DNA from: Pseudomonas azotoformans
GTDB taxonomy: Bacteria; Pseudomonadota; Gammaproteobacteria; Pseudomonadales; Pseudomonadaceae
Direction of reading: 5' to 3'
DNA: 64,000 nucleotides
Assembly (NCBI RefSeq): GCF_001579805.1
Contig: NZ_CP014546.1
Coordinates: forward strand, 6,572,001 to 6,636,000
This document shows, in pieces, positions 50,498 through 60,037 of the stretch. The notes under the pieces are model-generated. The model was not told the origin of the DNA, did no database searches, and worked only from the letters and a program-made list of their open reading frames with translations. A program made the translations under genes and the position numbers. Position 1 is the stretch's first letter, and every line of letters starts with the position of its first letter.

Positions 50498-51325
50498 TCA
50501 CTTGGCCTGGTAGATGATCCCCGGACTGCACTGCACCATCTGGTAATGATCCGGCAAACCGTTCAGCGCTTCGGAAGCACCGAGGAACAGATAACCACCA
50601 CGCTTGAGCGTGCCGTGAATGCGCAACAGGATGTCTTTCTTCACTTCGGCCGAGAAGTAGATCAGCACGTTGCGGCAGAACACCATGTCGAACTTGCCCA
50701 GGCTGGCGTAGCTGTCGAGCAGGTTGAACGAGCGGAATTCCACGCGGCTCTTGATCGGCGCCTTGACCGCCCAACGCCCTGCCCCTTTCGGGTCGAAGTA
50801 ACGTTGCAAGCGCTCCTGGGACAAACCACGGCCCAGGGCCAGGCTGTCGTACTCGCCGGTCTTGCAGTTGGTGAGCATGGTGCCGGACAGGTCGGTGGCG
50901 ACGATTTGCGCCCCCGCCTTCAACTGGCCCATATTGGTCCGTTCGAACTCATCGATGGACATCGAAATCGAGTACGGTTCCTGCCCCGAAGAGCAGGCAG
51001 CCGACCAGATGCGCAGGCGCTGGCCGGGGCTGGCCTTGATGGCCTCCGGCAGCACTTTGCTCTTGAGCACTTCAAACGGGTAGGTGTCGCGAAACCACAG
51101 GGTTTCGTTGGTGGTCATGGCATCGACCACCATCTCCTTGAGCCCGCTGCGCGGCTGCCCCTGGATGCGCTGGACCAGCTCACCCAACGACTTGATGCCC
51201 TGCTGCTCCATCAGTTTGTTGAGACGGCTGGATACCAGGTACTGCTTGTTTTCACCGAGCAATATGCCACAGGCTTTTTCCAGGAAGACCCGGAATTGTT
51301 CGAAATCCAAATTACCCGTAGACAA
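50498..51325 (-). CDS. cheR: Chemotaxis protein methyltransferase CheR
   Basis: 275 residues. An N-terminal helical domain precedes the SAM-binding domain with IWSAACSSGQEPYSISM and FDMVFCRNVLIYF. It methylates glutamates on chemoreceptors. It lies 43 bp downstream of cheV. Confidence 0.94.
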   Translation of the reverse strand: MSTGNLDFEQFRVFLEKACGILLGENKQYLVSSRLNKLMEQQGIKSLGELVQRIQGQPRSGLKEMVVDAMTTNETLWFRDTYPFEVLKSKVLPEAIKASPGQRLRIWSAACSSGQEPYSISMSIDEFERTNMGQLKAGAQIVATDLSGTMLTNCKTGEYDSLALGRGLSQERLQRYFDPKGAGRWAVKAPIKSRVEFRSFNLLDSYASLGKFDMVFCRNVLIYFSAEVKKDILLRIHGTLKRGGYLFLGASEALNGLPDHYQMVQCSPGIIYQAK

Positions 51326-51368
51326 TGATACCGCCTCTTAAATCGTGTGACCGCCAGGGGAAATCCCC

Positions 51369-52301
51369 CTAGCCGTGATCTGCTGCCTTGATCCGGTCGA
51401 CTACCCGGGATGCCAGGTCATCAGGACGAAATTTGGCCAAAAAGTCATCCGCACCGACCTTCTTGACCATCGCCTGGTTGAAGACACCCGACAACGAAGT
51501 ATGCAGGATGATATGCAATTTTTGCATGCGTGGATCGTTGCGTATCTCGGCCGTGAGGGTGTAGCCGTCCATTTCCGGCATCTCGATGTCGGAGATCATC
51601 ATCAAGAATTCTTCTTCCGGCTTCTTGCCGTCGTCCACCAGCTTGCGCAGGTAATCCAGCGCCTGGCGACCATCATTGAGGGCCACCACTTCCACACCGA
51701 CGGTTTGCAGGCAACGGGTCACCTGTTTACGCGCCACCGAGGAATCGTCCACCGTCAACACACGCAGGGAGATTGCCTTGTGCGCGGTTTCAGCGTCCAC
51801 CACCCCCACGGAAATTGACTCCGATGTGGGCGCCACTTCAGCAAGGATCTTCTCCACGTCGATGATTTCCACCAACTGGTTATCGACCCGCGTCACCGCC
51901 GTGAGGTAGTGATCGCGACCGGTGCCCTTGGGCGGCGGATGAATCTCTTCCCAGTTCATGTTGACGATGCGTTCCACCGAGCGCACCAGGAAACCCTGGG
52001 TCTTGGTGTTGTACTCGGTAATGATGACGAACGGGTTCTCGCGGTCCTGCAAACCCGCCGAACCGGTGGCCAGGGCCAAGTCAAGAATCGGGATCGTCGC
52101 GCCACGGATGTTGGCGACGCCACACACCACCGGGCTCGATTTGGGCATGATCGTCAGCTTGGGACATTGCAGCACTTCCCGCACCTTGAACACGTTGATG
52201 CCATACAACTGCTTGCCATCCAGGCGAAAAAGCAACAACTCCAGGCGATTCTGCCCTACCAGCTGTGTGCGCTGGTTTACTGAATCCATTACTCCTGCCA
52301 T
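51369..52301 (-). CDS. cheV: Chemotaxis coupling protein CheV
   Basis: 310 residues: a CheW domain (about 15–160) and a receiver domain (180–305) with phosphoacceptor Asp238 in ISDIEMPEMDG. It links receptors to CheA. ATG 52301 has GGAG upstream; M5 (52289) is a less likely start. Confidence 0.92.
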   Translation of the reverse strand: MAGVMDSVNQRTQLVGQNRLELLLFRLDGKQLYGINVFKVREVLQCPKLTIMPKSSPVVCGVANIRGATIPILDLALATGSAGLQDRENPFVIITEYNTKTQGFLVRSVERIVNMNWEEIHPPPKGTGRDHYLTAVTRVDNQLVEIIDVEKILAEVAPTSESISVGVVDAETAHKAISLRVLTVDDSSVARKQVTRCLQTVGVEVVALNDGRQALDYLRKLVDDGKKPEEEFLMMISDIEMPEMDGYTLTAEIRNDPRMQKLHIILHTSLSGVFNQAMVKKVGADDFLAKFRPDDLASRVVDRIKAADHG

Positions 52302-52368
52302 GCCTTGACTCCCACGCTAAAACCTTTGGCCATACCTATAAGGGCAGTGACGCGCACCCAACTCTAAA

Positions 52369-52383
52369 CGGCACGGCCTTTGC
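52369..52383 (+). promoter_or_regulatory. sigma54 promoter of flgA, directly before the start codon
   Basis: CGGCACGGCCTTTGC, matching −24/−12 except the first T. With −12 at 52383 the start is near 52395, one base from the ATG at 52396, which lacks a ribosome-binding site. Confidence 0.6.
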
Positions 52384-52395
52384 TATTTATTGGTC

Positions 52396-53160
52396 ATGGA
52401 TATTAAAACGACAGTTTCCCGACGCCCCATCCTGACACGGTACCGCAGCTTGCTCTGCGTACCGCTGGCGTTGCTCGCCTTGGGCCTGGGCGCCACGGCC
52501 CGCGCAGACAACGTCACCTTGCCTGATCTACTTATCGGCGTCACTCAAGGCTTTCTTGAGTTCACTGTAGAAGATTATCTGGCGACTACCCAGACGCCAG
52601 GGCGATATGAAATCCAGGTCAACCAGCTGGACCCACGTTTGCGCATGCCCATGTGCGACAAGGAATTGACAGCCACCCTGGAAAGCCCCGCCCAGCCCAT
52701 CGGCCGCGTGACGGTCAAAGTGCGCTGCGACGGCGCCTCGCCCTGGACCGTGTTCGTGCCGGCGCAGGTCAAGCTGTTCCGCGATGTGGTAGTGGTTGCT
52801 CGGCCATTGAAACGCACCGGCATCATCGGTTTCGAAGACGTTGTGCTGCGCGAACGCGACATCAGCATGATCAGCCAGGGCTACCTGACCTCCCTCGACC
52901 AGGCGGTCGGGCAGAAATTGACCCGACCAGTGGTCACCGACCAGGTCATTACTTTGGTGCATCTTGAGCAGGCAGAGGTGATTCGCAAAGGCGACCAGGT
53001 GGTGATTTCCGCCAGCAGCGGTGCGTTGCAGGTCAAAATGCCGGGGGAAGCGTTGTCCAACGGCGGCATGAGCGAACAGATTCGCGTCAAGAACCTCAAC
53101 TCCAACCGGGTGATCAAGGCGCGGGTCACCGCACCGGGTCAGGTGGAGGTGGCTTTATAG
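52396..53160 (+). CDS. flgA: Flagellar P-ring assembly chaperone FlgA
   Basis: 254 residues with a signal peptide (hydrophobic core VPLALLALGLGA, cleavage after TARA near 38) and the SAF domain VVVVARPLKRTGIIGFEDV. FlgA assists FlgI assembly in the periplasm. An upstream TTG at 52390 is in frame; neither start has a ribosome-binding site. It is divergent from cheV. Confidence 0.92.
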   Translation: MDIKTTVSRRPILTRYRSLLCVPLALLALGLGATARADNVTLPDLLIGVTQGFLEFTVEDYLATTQTPGRYEIQVNQLDPRLRMPMCDKELTATLESPAQPIGRVTVKVRCDGASPWTVFVPAQVKLFRDVVVVARPLKRTGIIGFEDVVLRERDISMISQGYLTSLDQAVGQKLTRPVVTDQVITLVHLEQAEVIRKGDQVVISASSGALQVKMPGEALSNGGMSEQIRVKNLNSNRVIKARVTAPGQVEVAL

Positions 53161-53237
53161 ATTGCTGGTATCGGGCGCGCGCTTTTCCTACACTGTCGGT
53201 TGGATGCCGGCCTGTAGGTTTTATTGTCAATCGAGCC

Positions 53238-53264
53238 TAAAGTTTGTCCGGGTATGGCCGAAAA
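53238..53264 (+). promoter_or_regulatory. FliA (sigma28) promoter of flgM
   Basis: TAAA (53238–53241), a 15 bp spacer and GCCGAAAA (53257–53264); consensus is TAAA-N15-GCCGATAA. It lies 37 bp before the flgM ATG. Confidence 0.8.
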
Positions 53265-53301
53265 CATGGCAAGCGTCCAAATACCCAGAGGTTTTTTGAT
53301 C

Positions 53302-53625
53302 ATGGTCATCGATTTCAGTCGTTTAAATAACACCCCGACCACGTCGGCCCCTACGCGAGCCACTGTCACCAAGGACAGCGTAGAAGCCAAGGCCCAGCCA
53401 CTGCCCGCCAAGGCAGAACAGGCCAGCGCCAGCCAGAGCGGGGAATCCGTACACCTGAGCAATGAGGCTCAACAGTTGCAGAAGGTCACTGACTCGCTGC
53501 GCGATCAACCGGTGGTCAATAAAGCCCGTGTGGCCGAATTGAAACAGGCAATCGCCGATGGCAGCTATAAAGTCGACAGCAACCGTGTAGCCAGCAAGCT
53601 GCTTAATTTCGAAGCCGAGCGCTAG
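53302..53625 (+). CDS. flgM: Anti-sigma28 factor FlgM
   Basis: 107 residues from [10 protein letters not shown], disordered N-terminal half and the C-terminal helix pair [20 protein letters not shown]…[10 protein letters not shown] that binds FliA. It is exported when the hook is complete. AGAGG precedes the ATG; an upstream ATG at 53224 is inside the promoter and was rejected. Confidence 0.93.
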   Translation: MVIDFSRLNNTPTTSAPTRATVTKDSVEAKAQPLPAKAEQASASQSGESVHLSNEAQQLQKVTDSLRDQPVVNKARVAELKQAIADGSYKVDSNRVASKLLNFEAER

Positions 53626-53673
53626 GCTAAGGCCTGCGCCGGGCTTTTGGACGCTTAAACCCCAAGGCCAGCC

Positions 53674-54144
53674 ATGCATCACGACGAAAATCTGCTTCAA
53701 CTGATCATTGATGATCTTGCGCCGACGCAACAGCTGCTCGAGCTGCTCAGGGAAGAATCCCTGGCCCTCTACGGCCGGGACATGCCGCTGCTGGAAGAAA
53801 TCCTGGCGCGCAAGCAGTCGCTGATTGTCCTGCTGGAACAGCACGGCAAGAAACGCAGCCAGATCCTCGCCAGCCTGGGCCTGCCGGCAGACCATGACGG
53901 CCTGGCGCAACTGGCCAGCCACTCTTCGGTTGGCGATCAATTACTGGCCCAGAGCAACGAACTCAATCAATTGCTCAGCCAGTGCCAGGAAGCCAACCTG
54001 CTCAACGGTCAGTCGATCCAGCTTCAGCAAGCCACGACCGCCAACCAGTTGCGTATACTTCACGGCGGAGAGCCTCCGGCGCTTTACAACGCCCAAGGTT
54101 CCACCTCGCGCCTGGTCAAGCCAAGCACCCGCAGCCAAGCCTGA
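53674..54144 (+). CDS. flgN: Flagellar chaperone FlgN
   Basis: 156 residues, all helical, with LLELLREESLALYGRDMPLLEEIL typical of FlgN up to the second half. FlgN escorts FlgK and FlgL to the export gate. It follows flgM by 48 bp. Confidence 0.92.
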   Translation: MHHDENLLQLIIDDLAPTQQLLELLREESLALYGRDMPLLEEILARKQSLIVLLEQHGKKRSQILASLGLPADHDGLAQLASHSSVGDQLLAQSNELNQLLSQCQEANLLNGQSIQLQQATTANQLRILHGGEPPALYNAQGSTSRLVKPSTRSQA

Positions 54145-54240
54145 CGCCGGTTTACAGCGCGACCTATCCAAGGCGCGCCACATACTGGCAGAATGCCTGC
54201 TCTTGCGTGTAGTCGTATTTTGTCTGGAGATGGAAGAACC

Positions 54241-54990
54241 GTGTTCAACGCCCTTAATGCGGAAGATGCCCCGCAGCCACCCAAGGTCCTCACCACGCCT
54301 CTGGAAATCGCCAGCACCTTGCGGATGCTGCAAGACAGCCATGACCCGCTGATCATCACCTTCCACGAACGCAGCCAGCGCTTCCAGAGCTACCTGGTGG
54401 ACGTTGATCGGGACAGCAAGACCCTGGCGCTGGACGAAATGATCCCGCGCGACGGTGAGCGCTTCCTCGAAGGCGGCGAACCGTTTCGTATCGAAGGTTT
54501 TCATGAAGGCGTGCGCGTCGCATGGGAAAGCAACGGCACTTACACCATCAGCGAAAAAGACGGTCACCGCATCTACACCGGCGGCATGCCTGACGAAGTG
54601 GTCTACCACCAGCGCCGCAATGCGTTCCGCGCCGCCTTGAAGCTGGCCCAACTGGTCAATATTGAATTGGGTGGCGAGAAGCTCAAAGCCCCCGTCAGCG
54701 GCAAACTGCTGGATATTTCCGCCACCGGCTGCAAACTGCGCTTTGAAGGGGATATCTCCGAGCGCCTGCAACTGGGCCAGGTCTACGACCGTTTTATCGC
54801 CGCCCTGCCCTTTGGCAGCATGACCACCTCGGTCGAACTGCGTTACCTGCACTTCGAAGAGAAGATCAACACCACGTTCGCCGGCGTACGCTTCCACAAC
54901 ATGAGTGGCTTGGTGCAGCGCCAGGTCGAGCGTTTTGTGTACCAGTTGCAACGCGAAGCACGACGCTTTGACAAAGACGACGATTTTTAA
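54241..54990 (+). CDS. ycgR: c-di-GMP-binding flagellar brake protein YcgR
   Basis: From the GTG at 54241, 249 residues. An N-terminal YcgR domain is followed by PilZ with R125-R126-N-A-F-R130 and D158-I-S-A-T-G163, the c-di-GMP binding motifs. Binding slows the flagellar motor. It follows flgN by 96 bp and ends in a strong terminator. Confidence 0.92.
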   Translation: MFNALNAEDAPQPPKVLTTPLEIASTLRMLQDSHDPLIITFHERSQRFQSYLVDVDRDSKTLALDEMIPRDGERFLEGGEPFRIEGFHEGVRVAWESNGTYTISEKDGHRIYTGGMPDEVVYHQRRNAFRAALKLAQLVNIELGGEKLKAPVSGKLLDISATGCKLRFEGDISERLQLGQVYDRFIAALPFGSMTTSVELRYLHFEEKINTTFAGVRFHNMSGLVQRQVERFVYQLQREARRFDKDDDF

Positions 54991-55007
54991 AGCTTAAAGA
55001 TCGCGGC

Positions 55008-55047
55008 AAAAAAACGGGCAGATCCTGATGGGATCTGCCCGTTTTTT
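55008..55047. terminator. Bidirectional terminator after ycgR
   Basis: Stem AAAACGGGCAGATCC/GGATCTGCCCGTTTT with a short loop; it also serves the convergent MFS gene. Confidence 0.9.
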
Positions 55048-55051
55048 GCTT

Positions 55052-56438
55052 TCAGGGACGTGCCCTGCTCAAGTCGTGAGGGTGCTCGTCTGGCCCCACA
55101 GGTTCAGGAGGCCCCACGAAGGGCGGTTCTTCTGCCTCCGGACTTGGCTCCGCTTGCGGTTCAGGCTCCGGGGCCGTGGTTTGCATTTGTTCCTGCACCA
55201 CCGCCTCGTCCACCCGCGGATCAAGTGCGGCGACCAACGGCGAACTGGACATGCTGTCGGGCATCGCCACATGGTGCAGTGGTGCGTCGTCCACTTGATG
55301 CAGGTTGGTCACCGCTTTCGGCCGGATGCGCCACACCAGGATCAACGCGCACAAGCTGAAAAACGCATACAACATGTGGCTGCCGAACAACTTCATCACC
55401 ACACCCGCCAGCAACGGCCCGACACTGGCGCCGACGCCGTAGGTCACCAACAGCATGGCCGTCAGCGACACACGGCGATCACCTTCCACATGGTCGTTGG
55501 AGAACGCCACTGCCAGCGGATACAGACAGAACTGCACCAGGGAGCAGACAAAACCTGCCACGAACAACACTTCCAGCGGCACCTGGGTCAGTATCGCCAA
55601 CGGCAACGCCGCCACGGCCAGGCACAGCGCGAAGCAGCGGATCAGCAGCGCGCGATCATAGCGGTCAGACAGCCAGCCCAATGGCCACTGCACCACCAGC
55701 CCGGCAAAAATACAGCTGCCCATGAACAGACCCACCTGCTCGGTGGTCAGGCCCTGCTGAGAGGCATACAGCGGCGCCAAACCGTAGAATGAACCAACGA
55801 TCAACCCCGCCCCAAGCACCGTACTCAAGGACTGCGGCACGCGCTTGATAAAGAAGCGCGGCTCCATCGGCGCAGGATGCAGAGGCGCCGGGTGAATCCG
55901 TCGCGTCATGGCCACCGGCACCAGGCACAGCGCAAAGCACAGCGCGACCAGCATCAGCAATTCAAGCCCCAACTGAGGGTGCATGACCAGGATCAACTGA
56001 CCGAGCACCAGGCCCAGGTAGGACGCGATCATATAGCCGCTGAACACCACGCCGCGCTGCTTGGCGTCGGCCCTGCTCATTGAGCCAGCTTTCGATGACC
56101 ATGTACTGGCACATCATGCCAAGGCCCACGATCATCCGCAGCACGATCCAGGCCGGCAACCAGTCGATCAGACCGTGCCCCAACACCGCCGCACCGACGA
56201 TCCCGGCGCAGGTGGCGTAGGCGCGGATATGCCCGACCCGGGCAATCAGGCGATGCCCGATCTTGCCACCCAGCACCAGGCCAAAATAGTTGGCCGCCAT
56301 CAACGCACCGACCCACAGGCTGTCGACATGATCGGCCGCCAGGCGCAGGGCCAGGTAAGTACTGAGCAGGCCGGAGCCGATCAGCATCATCAAGGAGGCG
56401 AAATAAAGGGCTCGAAAAGATTTCCAGATCTGGCGCAT
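55052..56438 (-). pseudogene. MFS transporter (YcaD-like), frameshifted near 56071–56073
   Basis: The frame from ATG 56438 gives helices 1–4 up to IESWLNEQ; the next frame continues ADAKQRGVVFSGYM to the stop at 55052. Removing one C from CCC at 56071–56073 yields one 12-helix transporter of about 461 residues. It carries an unusual C-terminal tail of about 80 residues, Pro/Glu-rich (EPEPQAEPSPEAEEPP). Substrate unknown. A sequence error is likely given the three similar lesions. Confidence 0.82.
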
Positions 56439-56666
56439 CGGCGTTCCGAGCGGCTCCTTGCGGTGAGAGACAGGGCTATCGGCATGATAGTCCGGGGTGG
56501 CCGGGTCCGGACAGGCGGTATGCGCTGTTTCCGGGGATTATTTTGCTTCAAGGCTCTGACGCTGCCTGGCTGCTCGCGGGATACACGGATTGCTATAAAT
56601 ACACGATGCCAGGGCTGTGAACCCATAACCCCGGCAAGGTTCGACCCATCTTCGGAAAACGCCCAC

Positions 56667-56703
56667 AAAAAAGCCCCGCCAGACGGAACTGTGCGGGGCT
56701 TTG
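56667..56703 (-). terminator. Terminator of tRNA-Arg(CCT)
   Basis: Stem AAAGCCCCGC/GCGGGGCTTT with a T6 run on the minus strand, just after the tRNA. Confidence 0.85.
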
Positions 56704-56707
56704 AATG

Positions 56708-56784
56708 TGGTGTCCCAGGGCCGGTTCGAACGGCCAACCTTCCCCTTAGGAGGGGGATGCTCTATCCAATTGAGCTACTGGGAC
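56708..56784 (-). tRNA. tRNA-Arg(CCT)
   Basis: 77 nt with encoded CCA. Acceptor GTCCCAG/CTGGGAC, T-loop GTTCGAACC, anticodon loop CTCCTAA giving CCT. tRNA-Arg(CCT) is a frequent integration site, but no island is seen next to it here. Confidence 0.96.
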
Positions 56785-56943
56785 AAATGACAGCTGCAGC
56801 GCTAAAGGCGCGGCGACGGACGGCGTGCATGTTAACGGCCGAGGTGGGTTTTGTCATGTCGTCCGTGGGCTTTTTGAGTGTAGGTCGATGCCAGCCTTAT
56901 TTATCCTGCCTTGACCCCGCAAACACGGGCCTGTGAGGCCATC

Positions 56944-56987
56944 GTGCAAAATGCACTCCCCCAAAACGCCATCATTGCAAATTGCAA
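56944..56987. promoter_or_regulatory. Twin palindromes upstream of the 57.04 kb sigma54 promoter
   Basis: GTGCAAAATGCAC (56944–56956) and TTGCAAATTGCAA (56975–56987), centres 31 bp apart and 62–93 bp before the −24 element, fitting enhancer-binding-protein sites. The protein is unknown. Confidence 0.5.
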
Positions 56988-57041
56988 CCTTCCAGTCGCT
57001 TAAAGTAGACTCAAGCGATTGATTTTATTGAATTAATAGAT

Positions 57042-57056
57042 TGGCACGACACCTGC
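57042..57056 (+). promoter_or_regulatory. sigma54 promoter of the small membrane-protein operon
   Basis: TGGCACGACACCTGC with GG and GC 10 bp apart, strongly like the consensus. The start is expected near 57068, 36 nt before the ATG at 57104. Confidence 0.78.
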
Positions 57057-57103
57057 ACTACTTCTCCTACAAACCCAACAAGCCACGGCGTTAAGCGGAG
57101 AAC

Positions 57104-57337
57104 ATGACCATGAACAGTGCCTTTCTGTTAGCCCTCAACACCGTAGCCTTGGCTGCATTACTGATGTTTCACTTTCAATCGACCGGCAGCAATGACCCTG
57201 CGCAGATCAGCCAGGCTGTGCCACATCACCTGCAACAACGCCCGCAGCTGGCGGTGATGACACCTAATGCACAATCCCCCGTGCGCCTGACCCAAGACAC
57301 TCAGTCCGCACCCGCCTCTGAACACTGGGTTTTCTGA
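57104..57337 (+). CDS. Small membrane-associated hypothetical protein
   Basis: 77 residues with an N-terminal hydrophobic helix (MTMNSAFLLALNTVALAALLM) and a polar Gln/Pro-rich remainder. GGAG lies 4 bases before the ATG. It is the first gene under a sigma54 promoter. The helix could be a signal peptide or an anchor. No family is known to me. Confidence 0.7.
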   Translation: MTMNSAFLLALNTVALAALLMFHFQSTGSNDPAQISQAVPHHLQQRPQLAVMTPNAQSPVRLTQDTQSAPASEHWVF

Positions 57338-57347
57338 GGAAGCTTTG

Positions 57348-57527
57348 ATGAACAAATTTGCCTGGCTGTTTTTGTGCCTGACCGCAATAACAGGGATTCT
57401 GGGCCTGAATGCCGAATCCCACGACAGCCAAACCACTGCATTTATCGCCAGCGGCGTGTTCGCCAGCCTATTGCTACTCACCCTGATCCTGGGTCGACGC
57501 ATCAAATTCGACCCAGTCCTGCGCTAA
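57348..57527 (+). CDS. Small two-helix membrane protein
   Basis: 59 residues, two predicted transmembrane helices (about 4–20 and 33–50) and a basic end (RRIKFDPVLR). It starts 10 bp after the preceding small gene, with GAAG before the ATG, so both form one operon. A TTG at 57345 is also in frame. Confidence 0.65.
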   Translation: MNKFAWLFLCLTAITGILGLNAESHDSQTTAFIASGVFASLLLLTLILGRRIKFDPVLR

Positions 57528-57725
57528 CTCCCCTCCTACCTTATGTCGCCTCCCTCTCGCTAATCGGCAAATTGCCACTAGTCTTAAACTTAAGGGCAAA
57601 AGGCCACTTTGCTATAGGATGTGCGGCCTCAAACCCTGTGGTGGCCTGGACTTACGGGAAGTTCCTTCGCAGATTCACGCGTTGAAAAGTTTTCCAACCA
57701 GTCCGCAAAAATGCAAATGAGTGCT

Positions 57726-57736
57726 GGCATAAAGCC
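57726..57736. promoter_or_regulatory. AmrZ-type operator upstream of amrZ
   Basis: GGCATAAAGCC matches the AmrZ site form GGC-N5-GCC with central A's. It lies 170 bp before amrZ. The 57528–57906 gap has no gene; a weak AlgU-like promoter is GAACAT (57823–57828) with 16 bp spacer and TCCTAA. Confidence 0.4.
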
Positions 57737-57906
57737 TTTAGGCAGTTCAATATTTGTCACAGAATTGACGCCAAGGAACTGGCAAATCTGAGGCATGATG
57801 CGGCCTCTTTGCAATTCAGGTTGAACATTTGGCTGCAAGCCTTGTCCTAACACACATCTTGCGGCCAATTCCAAAAACCGCTCCCCTGAACTAACCGGTT
57901 AAATAT

Positions 57907-58233
57907 ATGCGCCCATTGAAACAGGCAATTTATTCCAGCCGTACGGCTGACAAGTTCGTCGTACGTCTGCCAGACGGAATGCGGGAACGCATTGCCGAGG
58001 TGGCTCGCAATCATCACCGCAGCATGAACTCCGAAATCATCGCGCGCCTGGAACAAAGCCTCATTCAGGAAGGTGCGTTGGGAGAAGAGTTGAGCATGCG
58101 CCTGGACAGCCCCGAGCTGTCGCTGCACGAACGCGAACTGCTGCAGCGTTTTCGTCAGCTCTCCCACCGCCAGCAAAATGCTCTCGTCTCGCTTATCGCG
58201 CACGACGTTGAGGCGGCCGCAGAAGCCAATTGA
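57907..58233 (+). CDS. amrZ: Ribbon-helix-helix regulator AmrZ (AlgZ)
   Basis: 108 residues, near identical in layout to P. aeruginosa AmrZ. The ribbon is [14 protein letters not shown] (DNA-contacting Lys16, Val18 and Arg20), followed by [17 protein letters not shown] and a C-terminal tetramerisation part [16 protein letters not shown]. AmrZ controls alginate, motility and c-di-GMP genes and represses itself. Start by homology; the ribosome-binding site is poor. Confidence 0.95.
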   Translation: MRPLKQAIYSSRTADKFVVRLPDGMRERIAEVARNHHRSMNSEIIARLEQSLIQEGALGEELSMRLDSPELSLHERELLQRFRQLSHRQQNALVSLIAHDVEAAAEAN

Positions 58234-58250
58234 TCTGCAACTGAAAGCCG

Positions 58251-58278
58251 AAGCCAGCCATGTGCTGGCTTTTTTTTG
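58251..58278 (+). terminator. Terminator of amrZ
   Basis: Stem AAGCCAGC/GCTGGCTT with CATGT loop and T8. Confidence 0.9.
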
Positions 58279-58335
58279 CGTGGGATTCGGGAAGAAGATT
58301 TGAGGCGGGGGCAGATTTGCCCCCGCAGAATGGAA

Positions 58336-59778
58336 TCAGAGCAGGAAGATTGTTGCCAGGCCCAGGAAGATGAAGAAGCCACCACTGTCGGTCATGGCCG
58401 TGATCATCACGCTGGCACCCATCGCCGGGTCACGCCCGAGGCGGGCAAGGGTCATCGGGATCAATACCCCCATCAACGCCGCCAGCAGCAGGTTAAGGGT
58501 CATGGCGGCGGTCATCACCACACCGAGCGACCAACTGCCATACAGCAAGTAGGCCACCACACCGATCACCCCACCCCACACCAGGCCGTTGATAAGACCT
58601 ACCGCCAACTCTTTGCGCAGCAGGCGCGACGAGTTCGCCGTACTCACTTGGTCCAGCGCCATGGCGCGCACGATCATGGTAATCGTCTGGTTACCCGAGT
58701 TGCCGCCGATCCCGGCCACAATCGGCATCAGCGCAGCGAGCGCCACCAGCTTCTCGATCGAACCTTCGAACAAGCCAATAACCCGCGACGCGATAAAAGC
58801 GGTGATCAGGTTAACGGCCAGCCACGCCCAACGGTTATGCAGCGAGCGCCAGACCGAGGCAAAGATGTCTTCCTCTTCACGCAGACCCGCCATGTTGAGG
58901 ACTTCGGTCTCACTCTCTTCACGAATCAGGTCGACCATTTCATCGATGGTCAAACGGCCGATCAGCTTGCCGTTCTTGTCGACCACCGGCGCCGAGATCA
59001 AGTCATAACGCTCAAACGCCTGGGCAGCCTCGTAGGCGTCTTCATCCGGGTGAAAACTCACCGGATCACTGGCCATGACGTCGGCCACTTTTTTCTCAGG
59101 GTCGTTGACCAGCAGGCGCTTGATCGGCAGCACGCCCTTGAGAATGCCCTCATAGTCGACCACAAACAGTTTGTCGGTATGGCCTGGCAACTCCTTGAGA
59201 CGACGCAGGTAACGCAAGACCACTTCCAAACTGACGTCTTCGCGGATGGTGACCATCTCGAAGTCCATCAGTGCGCCAACCTGATCCTCGTCGTAGGACA
59301 GCGCGGAGCGCACACGCTCACGCTGCTGGCCGTCGAGGGCCTCCATCAGCTCATGGACAACATCACGGGGCAGTTCGGGAGCCAGGTCAGCCAGTTCGTC
59401 GGCGTCCATCTCCTTGGCAGCAGCCAGGAGCTCGTGATCGTCCATGTCGGCGATCAGGGTTTCACGGACCGAGTCGGATACTTCGAGCAGGATGTCACCG
59501 TCGCGATCAGCCTTGACCAACTGCCAGAGGGTCAGTCGATCATCCAGTGGCAAGGCTTCGAGAATGTAGGCGACGTCGGCGGAGTGCAGGTCGTCGAGCT
59601 TGCGTTGCAGCTCGACGAGGTTTTGCCGGTGAACCAGGTTTTCGACCAGGTTGTTGTTCGGGCCGTCCTGGCGATGCGTAAGGTCTTCGACCACACGCTG
59701 GCGCTGCAGCAGCTCGATGACTTGAGCCAGGCGATCCTGCAGGCTTTCTTGTGTTTTCTTTACTTCTACTTCGGTCAT
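58336..59778 (-). CDS. mgtE: Magnesium transporter MgtE
   Basis: From the ATG at 59778, 480 residues. An N-terminal superhelical domain (with DVAYILEALPLDDRL), two CBS domains (about 130–250) and five membrane helices in the last 170 residues including the pore GIGGNSGNQTITMIVRAMAL. It mediates Mg2+ uptake gated by cytoplasmic Mg2+. Upstream in-frame start 59808 lacks conservation. Confidence 0.93.
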   Translation of the reverse strand: MTEVEVKKTQESLQDRLAQVIELLQRQRVVEDLTHRQDGPNNNLVENLVHRQNLVELQRKLDDLHSADVAYILEALPLDDRLTLWQLVKADRDGDILLEVSDSVRETLIADMDDHELLAAAKEMDADELADLAPELPRDVVHELMEALDGQQRERVRSALSYDEDQVGALMDFEMVTIREDVSLEVVLRYLRRLKELPGHTDKLFVVDYEGILKGVLPIKRLLVNDPEKKVADVMASDPVSFHPDEDAYEAAQAFERYDLISAPVVDKNGKLIGRLTIDEMVDLIREESETEVLNMAGLREEEDIFASVWRSLHNRWAWLAVNLITAFIASRVIGLFEGSIEKLVALAALMPIVAGIGGNSGNQTITMIVRAMALDQVSTANSSRLLRKELAVGLINGLVWGGVIGVVAYLLYGSWSLGVVMTAAMTLNLLLAALMGVLIPMTLARLGRDPAMGASVMITAMTDSGGFFIFLGLATIFLL

Positions 59779-60037
59779 AGGCGAACTCCACTCCCAGCAG
59801 CGGGGCACGCCGGAAGGATCAATCAGTCAATTCATGATTGGTAAAGCGGGGTACTGAGCAACTACTGGGTAAGTCCATGGAGGTATTCCACAAGCCCCGG
59901 CGGGGCTGACGGGCGCAATGATACACCGCCCGGCCACTTTAAACGTCAAAAAACTGGAAAGAACAAGCGCTTGCGAGCCAAAGCTAAGCATTGGCTACAT
60001 CTATGAACTGCGACGACGCAGTGGAGAAGGAGAACAC

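Noticed and set aside
56708..57103. Genomic island inserted at tRNA-Arg(CCT)
   Set aside because: No integrase, no direct repeat of the tRNA 3' end and neighbouring genes look native.
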